Assembly: GCA_947683625.1 (NCBI GenBank)
Contig: CANTUR010000125.1
Coordinates: 4,402,001-4,466,000, forward strand
Length of the DNA: 64,000 nt
From: Mallotus nudiflorus
Lineage: Eukaryota; Streptophyta; Magnoliopsida; Malpighiales; Euphorbiaceae
Direction: 5' to 3'
Shown here: positions 55,582-64,000 of the stretch, one piece after another
Layout: each line of letters begins with the position of its first letter
Numbering within the stretch: the first letter of the stretch is position 1
Notes under the pieces: generated by a model
Databases searched by the model: none
What the model saw: only the letters and a program-made list of their open reading frames with translations
What the model was told of the DNA's origin: nothing
Program-made: the position numbers and the translations under genes

Positions 55582-55593
55582 AATACCCCACAC
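55582..55593 (-). other. Polypurine tract of the Athila-like element
   Basis: The sense strand reads GTGTGGGGTATT directly before the LTR start TGATAATTGC, preceded by the TTGAGGACAAGCAAAAG segment common upstream of the PPT in Athila/Tat-type elements. Confidence 0.8.
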
Positions 55594-56393
55594 TTGAACT
55601 TTTGCTTGTCCTCAAGCAAAAACCTTATTATAACAATAATATAAGCATATTAAAATAAAATTAATGATAGTTTAATCAATATAGTAACGGGTTAATAGAA
55701 GTATTATTTAGCAAAACTGAGTAATAAATCAAGAAAAAGACTGTGAATATTACCAAGTGAAGCATACCTCTCAGATTAATTATTCATAAGAATTGATGAA
55801 CTAAAACTTATAAACTAAGGAAAGTCAAACATACTTAAATTATTAGTGAACCCTTAAGCTAAATATTTTATTTTAATTTTTTATTTATTTATGTTGGATT
55901 AAAATCCTTCCTAACTTTGGTATTCCCTATTGTTCCTATATTACTGAGTATGAATACCGTCGTCAGGTACCTTTGGATTACTCATACTCAATTTGAGCAT
56001 TGGAGTAGAATGGAGTTTATTATAGGCTTTTTAAAACTTTTTCCTCCTCTAATCCTTTTTTTATTTTTATTTTTATTTTTATTTATTTATTTATTTGTAT
56101 TTTCAGCTGAATTATCATATAGTAGAAAAAGGCTTTCCTAATAATAAAAATTTATCCAAATCTCTTTATTACAAAAAATTTTATCCAAAAATCCTTTTTA
56201 AGTAAAACAAAAGAGAGGTATATATTTAGATTGATCAAAATTTAAAAAGTCTAATTATCAAACATTAACAATGCTTTAAACCGTATACTATAAGAATTAA
56301 CCACATACTGTATCAACTAAACTAACTAATTTTAATTTTAATATACAAAGCTTATAATTATAACAAGTTAAAAAAAATAAAAGTGTGGGATTT

Positions 56394-56394
56394 G

Positions 56395-56429
<35 letters not shown>

Positions 56430-56441
56430 TATTATTATTAT
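56394..56441. repeat. (TTA)n microsatellite
   Basis: About 48 bp of ATT repeats with one C. Confidence 0.95.
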
Positions 56442-56540
56442 ATATAATTTTTTTCGACATGAACTACAATAAATAAATGACAAATCACTCAAAATTAACA
56501 AGATAAAATACTATAAAAGGTAAAGTAAGGAATTACTCCT

Positions 56541-56559
56541 CCCCCCCCCCCCCCCCCCC
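56541..56559. repeat. (C)19 homopolymer
   Basis: Nineteen consecutive C (G in the element's sense strand), immediately after TCCT and before AACACTTGAATTG. Confidence 0.97.
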
Positions 56560-57084
56560 AACACTTGAATTGTACATTGTCCTTAATGTATTGTACTGCA
56601 AGTGGAAGAAAATGTTTGAAATCTAGGAAAAGAAAACAAAAAGAAAAATAAAATAATAGAGAATAAAATATAAAATGAAAAGGTCACACAAAAAGACATA
56701 CTTATTAATAAACAAAAATTCAATAGTACATTATTTGACATTAAACTAACATAAAAACATATTAAAAGCACACTAACATAAATTTGAAAAATAAAACATA
56801 AACTTAAATTAAAACACACCCATGAAGTAAAAAAAAGGGTTGTTAAATGGTCCACATGATGATGTAAAGTCATATGCCTTTTGAAATTAATCTACATGCC
56901 CATGTTACGTGTGAATGCATGAATCATGTGCAAACTCGTACACATTAAAAGCTTGAAAATTGTATGGCCGTGCTAGGTAAAGCATGGATGTGCACCTTGT
57001 AAGCATTAAAATTGTAGGGTCGTGCTAGGTAAGACACAATCGTGCACATTTTGAGCATGAGAATTGCATTGTTGTGCTAGGTTG

Positions 57085-57470
57085 ACACTTATCATAATTC
57101 ATGACAAAGTTTGTAGCATCCTTAAATATAAAAGGCCATTATAATGCATTGCCATTATAATGCATTTTCAAGTATTTTAGTTATTGTCTTGTTTAGTCTA
57201 TAGTGTCCACCATAAGGAGAACTATGATAGTGATGCATCACATCATTTATCTCTAAGTTAGGAATACACCTTCTTACCAAGCCATCATTGCATAAGTTCC
57301 ACATATAAGGATTATCCTACACATAGCTTTTTGCATCATGCATGAGATTCTTTCTTTATTGATATGAGAAAGTCTTTGGAAGTTGCCTACATGAGAGAAA
57401 AATAGCCAAGTCTGCATACCAGGGGATAAATGCAAGTGCAAATAGTGTATCATATGGAAAAGTCTTTTTG
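57085..57470 (-). pseudogene. Athila-like integrase zinc-binding stub
   Basis: Sense strand: AFIPWYADLAIFLSCRQLPK (57400-57450), a WY-Di-N-l--g--P segment that follows RNase H in this lineage. Then a decayed KL CNDGLVRRCIPNLEINDV stretch and HYHSSPYGGHYRLNKTITKI (57180-57240), the H--H part of the integrase zinc finger, then a KLCHE-like end. The sequence then changes to repeats at about 57085. The catalytic core (D,D,E) is absent, so this copy could not have supplied integrase even before its stops. Confidence 0.75.
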
Positions 57471-58860
57471 ATGGACATTTCATCATTGTTCCCCTTTTCT
57501 AAGCAAGAGAGGTGGTCAGCCATTAAGTTCTTTGAGCCCTTCTTATCTTTCATCACCATATCAAAATCTTGAATTAGAAGTACCCATCAAATTAGTCTTG
57601 GCCTAGAATCTTTCTTGGATAATAGATATTTGATAGTTGTATGATCTGTGTACACTATCACTTTTGAACCTAGAAGATAAGACTGAAACTTATCAAAAGC
57701 AAACATAATAGCATCTCCTTCTGTGTTATGGCATAGATAAGTTGTGCTTCCGAGAGAGTCTTGCTAGCATAGTATATCACATGCAACTTTTTATCTTTAC
57801 ACTACCCTAAAATAGCTCCTATGGCTTAGTCGCTGGCGTTACACATCAATTCAAATGGAAGGCTCTAATCTAGTGGTACCGCAATGGGTGCTTATGTGAG
57901 TTCCTTCTTCAACCTATCAAAAGTATATTTACAATCATTAGTGAACTTAAAAGGGACATCTTTTTCTAGTAATTGAGACAAAGGTTTAGAAATTTTAAAA
58001 AAATCCTTGATAAAGTGTTTGTAAAAGTCAACATGTCCAAGGAAACTTTTAACACCCTTTACATTGGTTGGATAACTGAGATTTTCGATTACTCTATCTT
58101 GGCTTGATCAACCTCTATTCCCCTTACTAAAATTTTATGTCCCAACACTATGCCTTCGTCCACCATAAAGTAGCATTTTCCTAATTTAGCACTAAATTAG
58201 TTTCCTCACATCTTTCCAATACCTTCTCTAAATCATTGAGGCAGCCATTAAATGAATCTCTAAAATGCTAAGAAGTCATCCATGAAGACCTCCATGATAT
58301 CCTAGACTAAATCAAAGAAGATGGTTATCATGTAACATTAAAATATGGCAGGGGCATTGCATAACCCAAAAGGCATTCTCCTATAGGCATACGTACCATA
58401 AGGACAAGTGAATGTTTTTCTCTTGGTCCTCTGGAGCTATAGCAATATGGTTGTAGCCTGAGTAGCCATTAAGGAAGCAGTAGAAAGTATGTCCCATAAT
58501 TCTCTCAAGCATCTAGTCAATGAATGGTAAGGAAAAGTGGTATTTTCTTATGGCATTGTTAAGCTTCCTATAATTAAAACACACCCTCTAGCTAGTAACA
58601 ACTGTTATTGGGATTAACTCTCCTTCATCATTCTCCACTATGGTCATCCTTCCTTTCTTTGGCACACATTGAATAGAGCTCACCTAACTAGAATATGAGA
58701 TCGGGTATATAATTCCTGCATCAAGAAGCTTCATGATCTTCTTTTTCACTGCTTCCTACATGTTTGGATTCAATCTTCTCTACCATTCAATGATAAGTTT
58801 GTACCCATCTTCCATCAATATTTTATGCATGTAGTAGGATGGGCTTATTCCTCTTATGTT
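57471..58860 (-). pseudogene. Athila-like reverse transcriptase and RNase H
   Basis: RT, sense strand: IYPISYSS and a CVPKKGRMTIVEN block (58640-58730), RKLNNAIRKYHFSLPFID (58500-58580), RMPFGLCNAPAIF (58345-58385) and the catalytic box EVFMDDF (58268-58290). RNase H: a FALEKF-like helix decayed to FAFDKFQSYLLGSKVIVYTD, then YLLSKKDSRPRLIXW near 57590-57610, and MVMKDKKGSKNLMADHLS (57500-57559), the KKG-EN-VADHLSR end. These are the usual Athila/Tat motifs. Stops and frameshifts occur throughout. Confidence 0.87.
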
Positions 58861-59112
58861 AGAGATATACCACCCAATAGCTTTCACCCTTTTCCTTAGC
58901 ATCTCTATAAGTAAGGTTTCTTATTCAAAGGTGAGTTTGGAAAAGATAATGACTGGTAGAGTTTGGTTGTCTTTTAGGAAGGTATATTTGAGGTGAAGTG
59001 GTAAAGGTTTCAATTCAATTGAAGGTGGAGAAATAATAGAAGGCTGTGTGGGTTGGACATTTAAAGTCAGTGGTGTATGCCTATGAGGATGGTCTATTTG
59101 ATAAGGTTTAAG

Positions 59113-59691
59113 TTAAAGAGTTTCTTTTGAACTGTCCACCACTTGTAGAGGATCTTCAGCTACTTGTATTTGAGTATGAAGAACTTCATCCACACATTTA
59201 TCTACTACAACCAAGCGCATGCAAAAGTCTCCATCAACAGGCCATCTACTTTCCTTATAAATGTTAAAGACACAGTTTTCTTCTCTTACTCTCATTGTGA
59301 GAGTTCCTTCATGCACATCAATTAAGGCTTTGGCAGTGTATAAGAATGGCATGCCTAAGATCAGAGGCACCTCCTCATCTTCTTTATAATCCAAAACAAC
59401 AAAATCAATAAAGAATATAAACTTTCTTGCTTTTACTAACACATCCTCAATAATCTCCAGTAGTTTTTTAGTAGTACGGTCTGCGACTTGAAGATTCATA
59501 TTCATGCTCTTCACTTTCAAATTCAGTTTCTTGAAAATGGATAAGGGCATAAGGTGTATGGAGGTGCCTGAATCACACAATACTTTATGGAACTGCAGAC
59601 TTTCTATTTCGCAGGGGATGGTTAGGCTTACAGGGTGCCTAAGCTTGCTTGGAAGGTTGTTTGACATCAGGGCATTGCATTCCTTTATCAA
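59113..59691 (-). pseudogene. Athila-like aspartic protease
   Basis: The longest open frame of this element (192 codons): NALMSNNLPSKLRHPVSLTI, then FHKVLCDSGTSIHLMPLSIF with the D-S-G triad at 59566-59574, LQVADRTTKKLLEIIEDVLV, and LILGMPFLYTAKALIDVHEG with a final TLTMRVREE. This is the canonical Athila-type protease (C-I-P---G------ALCDLGASINLMP---; D-R----P-G---DVLVKV; ILGRPFLATA-ALIDV--G-L). The triad is intact, with DSG in place of the more usual DLG. It lies downstream of the gag C-terminus as expected. Confidence 0.92.
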
Positions 59692-60114
59692 GTCACCATG
59701 TTCAGTTCTTCAAGCTTCTTTTTTATTAGAGATCAAGACTTTGAGAAATTTCGCATACTTCAGCATCCAAGTAATGGCCTCCATAAAGGGTATGTTAACC
59801 TGGATCTTTTTAAGCATGTCTAGAAATTTTGAAAACTAAGGATCAAGCTCTATTCTCTTCAACCTCTATGGAAAAGGAATGGGTGGCTCGTACACTCTTT
59901 CTTTACTCTCTTTGGTTCCCTTGGATTCTCCCCCATTTTCCACTTTATTGGAGCTTTCTTTGATAGTGGCTTTGTCCTGTTTACTTGAGTTGGACTCTAT
60001 AGGTAGTTCCACTTCTTTACCACTTCTTAGGGTTGTAGCTTTCACTTGCTCCCTTGGATATGTGTCAGTATTGCTTGGTAATTGTCCTTGGTGTGTGATG
60101 TCAATGCATTAGCT

Positions 60115-61411
60115 ATCTAGCCCATTTGCACTTTTAGATTGTGAATGGAAGAAGAATGGTTCTTGAACATAAACTGAGTATCCTTTTGAATATGGTCCAC
60201 CTTTGCCTCTAGCTTGCGGTTTGAATCTTCTTAAAGAGTCATCCTTTTGTCCATCATCTACATGAACTTTTCTAACTTGTCTTCAAAAGATGAGTTTTAG
60301 TTCTGTTGAGCTGGTCTATGCATGTTTTGAAAAGTTGAGATTCCAAAACCAGGTGGTGGTTGTCTATTCTGCCCTTGTTGTTCCCCTTGATTTTTCCATG
60401 AGAAATTTGGGTGGTTCCTCTAATATGAGTTATAAGTATTTCCATATGGGTTGCTTTAGTTTTGTATATAATTGGCACACTCCATGTTTTATGTCAGAAT
60501 GCACTCACTAGTCCCATGTTCCCCTTGACACAAGTCATAGTTTAAAGTGGAAGTTGTCAATAGAGCATTAACATTAATGTTTCTTAGTTCATGGGCTAAA
60601 GCGTCTAGCTTGGTATTGAGCATACTTAACCCATTAAATCCCATAACACCCTATTTCTTTGTTATCATGGCTTGTTCATTGTTCCACAGGTGTTGAGCTA
60701 GAACAATCTCCTTAAACAAATCAAGAATCTCCTCTGGAGTTTTATTCATGACAGAGCCTCCACATACTGCATCTATATTGCACCTTAACATCAGATTAAT
60801 GCCTTTAGAAAAAGACTGCACCAAATCCAAGTAGGAATTAGGTGCAAAGGACATTGTCTTTATAAGTCCTTGAATCACTCTCATGCTTTAAAAAGTGATT
60901 CATCATCTCTCTAGCAAAAGGAATTAATCTCACTTTTAATTCTTAAAGCTTTAGTAGGGAAAATACTTGTTGAAAAAGACTATGTACATCTCATTCCAAG
61001 TTCTGATGGAGTTTGGAGGTAACCCAGTAAACCACCTAGCTGTCTTGTTTGTGAGAGAAAAAGGAAATACAATAAGGTAGATGGCTTCTGAAGATACTCC
61101 ATTCATTCATAGAGTTCCACGATACTCCATAAATCAATGCATACATGCAATGGGGTCCTATGAATCATGAAACTATGAACTTTAGATCATCTGAATCATG
61201 CCAGGTTTGATCTCAAAGTTGTTTACTGCAATCATTGGAGGCATAATTGGATTCTAATCTTATTACATATTAATGTTCAGACACTCTCTCATGGTTATGT
61301 TGGCCATAGGGTTTTGGCATTGATTGAGGAGACAATTTGTATTATTTTGATTATTGATGTTGTTTGCTCCTTATCCTCCACCATTGGTGTCGTTAGGATC
61401 ATTTCCTTGAT
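60115..61411 (-). pseudogene. Athila-like gag
   Basis: The probable start is near 61411: MNQGNDPNDTNGGG. Then IAVNNFEIKPGMIQMIQ (61190-61240), a FPFSLTNKTARWFTGLPPN-type block (61030-61090; usual FPFSLRDKAK-WL-SLP), a decayed NKYFP segment, and the open frame 60651-60884 with LIKTMSFAPNSYLDLVQSFS and KTPEEILDLFKEIVLAQHLW. The C-terminal part (60115-60650) has a NPYGNTYNSY-type Asn/Pro/Tyr-rich stretch, Gln-rich linker, QMG-IANALT (60105-60140) and a LRSGK-like remnant. This matches Athila-type gag, and its N-terminus is also related to the fragment at 7978-8150. It has multiple stops. Confidence 0.85.
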
Positions 61412-61609
61412 TCATGGCTGCTTACTGCTTTCTCCTCCTTCTATAGAATGTTCTATCAATTTTAGGATCGGATGCTTTAAGCTCCTCATCAAGGCTTCGA
61501 GTTCTACACACACACCTAGTTCTTGTGAAAGAAAAGAAATATAAAATTAAAAATAAAATAAAAAGTGTTTAAATTAAACAATATCAAACTACCTTTAATA
61601 CTACACTCT

Positions 61610-61627
61610 TCCCCGGCAACGACGCCA
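61610..61627 (-). other. Primer binding site, tRNA-Asp
   Basis: The sense strand reads TGGCGTCGTTGCCGGGGA, one base from the Athila consensus TGGCGCCGTTGCCGGGGA. It lies 6 bp inside the 5' LTR (61634). Confidence 0.93.
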
Positions 61628-61633
61628 AAAACG

Positions 61634-63360
61634 TGATGTGATTTTGCAAATATACGGTTCAAGTTATAGAATAGGACTATAAGTCCAGATATTGATCCCA
61701 CAAGGAAAAGGATAAGTACTAGTTCGCTTGATTTACATACTTGTCTAAGCATATCAATTTTTATGTTCTAAAGCAATTAAAATTAAAAATAAATTAATTT
61801 TTTTAAAGAATAAGCAGTGTATAATATGTACTAGAGTTTCTCTTTTCACCTGGATCTGTATTGACTCAAAATCTAATTTATATAATCTCTTTCATAGTCA
61901 TGTTTAAGATGCTACCACTATGATTCTCATAAATCTCTCTTGAGCATTTACAAGGTGAGCTTATTATTTCAAGTATTGATTTGAATAAAAGGACTCTCGC
62001 CTCACAAAACTCTAATCAATAGATCCATAACAAACATAAATTCTAAAGGTAAAAATGCAATATTAACTCTTAATCGGTATCTCTACTCAAATTAAGATTT
62101 AATAGTTTTTATTCTAGATCCCTAAATGTAAATCTCCTCTCGGTCTCAATACTCTTAGCATAGGATAACTTAATAGAAACATTACAACTATAGGTATAAA
62201 TCTCCTCTCAGTCTCAATAAACCAACTTAAATAATTGAATCATTCATGAAGCATAAGAATAAAAACCATAAACATAACATGAACTGAGATTATATTAAAA
62301 AAGAAATGTGAGTTTAATACAGCTCCATGTTACTCAGATAACCCTAGTACAATATGGGTTAAGCTACCATGTTCATACATATAATAAGAAAAAAAATTAA
62401 CAAACGTAGCAAACATAATCATAATATAAAATGAGAAAAGAGAGAATTCCCTAATCCTTGTCAATATAGCTCTAGATTGTTAATCTCTTCACTATCTACT
62501 TGTACTCTGATATAGATGAATGAGCTTCATTCTCTGACTTCTTCATAATTCTCTCTCTGCTTATTCTCTATTTTTCTTTATCTCTTTGTAGTTCTCTTTC
62601 TAAAATTCTTTTTTTTCTTCCTTGTCTACTACGTGAGTTTATGATGCTCTTATATCCTAAAAAATTGGGGTTGCACGTGGTGCATGCGTGCTTCTAGTAG
62701 AATTTCCTTAAATGTCCAAGCATGGCCATGCAAATCCAAAATTGGGCTTGCATGGCCATGCATGTGCAAAGGAATTCTTTAGCACGGTCGTGTTATGACT
62801 TTCACAGCCGTGCACTTTTCTTTAGAGTGCATGATACGGCAGTGTTATGCCTTGCACAACCGTGCTATTCTCTTTGCAATTTTTCACATGGCCATGTGGT
62901 GCCTTGCACCGCTGTGCTTTTTTTCTTATAATTTTTGGCACATCCATGTTAAGCATTGCATGGTCATGCACTTTCTTCCACAAATGTTGGCACAGTTGTG
63001 CTTGACATTGCATGGCCGTGCATGATCAATGCACACCCGTGTTGCTTTCTTTGACTTTTCTTTTTCTTGTTCTTTGACTTCTCTAAATGGTTGTGATGCA
63101 TATTGCACGTCTATGTATTTTAATTTCTACAGATAAAATAAAAACTTAGTGTGAAGAATACAAAAGTTTGATAAAAAATATAAAACTCCTAATTTATTTA
63201 ATTAATGCATGATTTTGCCTATATTTTATGTAAATGTCCTAATATTTTCTAAATGATAATTATATTAATTATTATGCAGAAAATGGAAAATTATGCACCT
63301 AAAATGAGATGTTATTAAATTAAAATAAGTCTAATTTTTAATAAGAAAATGCAATTATCA
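61634..63360 (-). repeat. Athila-like 5' LTR
   Basis: From TGATGTGATTTTGC (61634) to CAATTATCA (63360). Length is 1727 bp. The pair with 53935-55581 and the PBS and PPT next to the inner edges define the element. Confidence 0.93.
62715..63040 (-). repeat. Hairpin-rich repeats in the Athila-like 5' LTR
   Basis: Same array as 54960-55250 with independent substitutions. It includes GCATGGCCATGC at 62722-62760 (two copies) and GCACGGTCGTG with CACAGCCGTGC near 62782-62815. The Cys/His-rich reading frames across it (62722-62931, 62795-63025) are by-products of the repeat. Confidence 0.8.
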
Positions 63361-63494
63361 AGTATCAACTGCAACAACCTTTGAGTTTTTAAGGAAGGTT
63401 GTCTATCTTTTATATATATATATATATATGTATATTCATTATACTTTGTATTATTCAATAGAATTAAATTACTATTCCATCATAAACTCTGAGT

Positions 63495-63506
63495 TAGTAT
63501 CAGAGC
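63495..63506 (+). other. Initiator-Met PBS of the copia element
   Basis: TAGTATCAGAGC matches TGGTATCAGAGC at 11 of 12 positions, 12 bp after the LTR end. Confidence 0.85.
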
Positions 63507-63509
63507 ATA

Positions 63510-64000
63510 TCAATGTGTCATCTTCCTCTTCTCAAACTAGCTCTTCTGAAATATCTTCACTGAATACTTCAATTCTTGTTCTTTCCTTACCTACTACTAT
63601 CTCTTCTTCAACCTTAACCAACATTCAACAAACCCTTTCTATTAAATTAAACTCCAAGAACTATATTCCTTAGAAGCTACAATTACAACCATTATTAAAT
63701 TTCTACAATATCCATGGGATTCTTTATGGCACCGAACCAGCTCCTCCAAAACCATTTTTAACACCACCATATAAGAATATTCACCAAAGACCAAATATTT
63801 TTTTCTTGGCTTCTTTCATCCATCTATGAAGAAGTCTACCCGCATTTATTCGGGTTGAATTTTGCCTTTTTTATTTGGCAAACCTTATCAACTGCTTATG
63901 GCATGGCAAACAATGCACTCAATTCTATATCAAATTACATTATCTTGCAAATAATGATTTCCCAGTCTCTAAATACCTTTATAAAGCCAAGACCATTGTT
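63510..64000 (+). pseudogene. Copia gag, N-terminal part
   Basis: Ser/Thr-rich start (a VSSSSSQTSSSEIS stretch), then SIKLNSKNYIP, a TAG stop where family members have Trp (NY--WK), and KLQLQPLLNFYNIHGILYGT with EPAPPKPFL. This is the conserved N-terminal block of Ale/Retrofit-type copia gag (K-L---NY--W--Q--P-L-G--L-G---G---P). A frameshift at about 63790 is followed by LSAYGMANNALNSISNYI-like traces and VSKYLYKAKTI at the window end. Non-functional because of the stop and frameshift. Confidence 0.8.

Larger units (their letters stand above)
55594..57084 (-). other. Non-coding 3' region of the Athila-like element
   Basis: No coding domain. It holds a (TTA)n run (56394-56441), a 19-base C run (56541-56559) and, at 56930-57085, two diverged about 50-bp repeats with a CTAGCACG or CTAGCACGGCC core. 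Next to the C run, the sense strand shows AATTCAAGTGTT then the G run, a second PPT-like motif. Integrase should precede this region but is missing. Confidence 0.6.
53935..63360 (-). mobile_element. Athila-like Ty3 element, both LTRs present
   Basis: A 9.4-kb minus-strand element. 5' LTR at 61634-63360, tRNA-Asp PBS at 61610-61627, gag (60115-61411), protease (59113-59691), RT and RNase H (57500-58860), an integrase stub (57085-57470), a non-coding 3' region, PPT at 55582-55593, and 3' LTR at 53935-55581. It is flanked by AATAT (53930-53934) and AGTAT (63361-63365), a 5-bp duplication with one change. The integrase catalytic core is absent. All ORFs are broken. It lies within the LTR of a plus-strand copia element. 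Confidence 0.9.
63361..64000 (+). mobile_element. Ty1/copia element, 5' end (runs off the window)
   Basis: The rest of the LTR into which the Athila-like element inserted (63361-63482), a PBS, and the beginning of gag. Joined with 53918-53934, the LTR is only about 140-150 bp, starting TGTTAGTGATACAATAT and ending CCATCA. A (TA)n stretch at 63413-63428 is part of it. Plus strand, with the rest to the right of the window. Confidence 0.8.

Overview
The window is a gene-poor, AT-rich stretch of a flowering-plant nuclear genome built almost wholly of nested and decayed LTR retrotransposons. The evidence is plant-specific Ty3 lineages (Tekay/Del, Tat/Ogre-like, Athila-like), several Ty1/copia elements, an endogenous caulimovirid-like pararetrovirus, and an insertion of plastid DNA. 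I found no intact host gene and no functional tRNA or rRNA gene. I cannot name the species.

Layout. 1-7650: minus-strand Tekay/Del element (integrase, RNase H, RT, protease, gag, PBS and a 3.2-kb 5' LTR at 4437-7650), the best preserved coding in the window; its other end lies off the left edge. It sits in a plus-strand Athila-like fragment (7651-~8150). 8150-25951: a minus-strand copia element split by an 11.4-kb Tat-like element at 10203-21628, with a clean 5-bp target duplication ACTTC. That Tat-like element has LTRs, PBS, PPT and decayed gag but no pol, and its 3' region is filled with tandem arrays. 25952-29880: LTR-like and repeat-rich DNA. ~29880-34480: decayed pararetrovirus with a 35S-like TATA region at its right end. 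37083-~39430: decayed plus-strand copia element. ~39431-51982: a minus-strand Tat element related to the first but keeping gag, protease, RT, two RNase H domains and integrase; it has a possible antisense extra ORF and is interrupted by a 406-bp chimeric plastid insert (trnM, trnV and cemA pieces). 53935-63360: a complete but decayed minus-strand Athila-like element with both LTRs, inserted in the short LTR of a plus-strand copia element whose gag runs off the right edge.

How they relate. The two Tat elements look like a non-autonomous/autonomous pair: they share gag, PBS type, LTR ends and a 3' untranslated block, but only the right-hand one encodes enzymes. The most unusual signal is structural. 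The pol-less element's 3' region carries 26 consecutive 22-nt hairpins (18672-19430) with a near-constant six-base loop and 8-bp stems that change while staying complementary, with G-U pairs far more common than A-C in the sense strand. Smaller cases of repeated hairpins with changing but complementary stems occur in the Tekay LTR, the Athila LTRs and the Tat LTRs.
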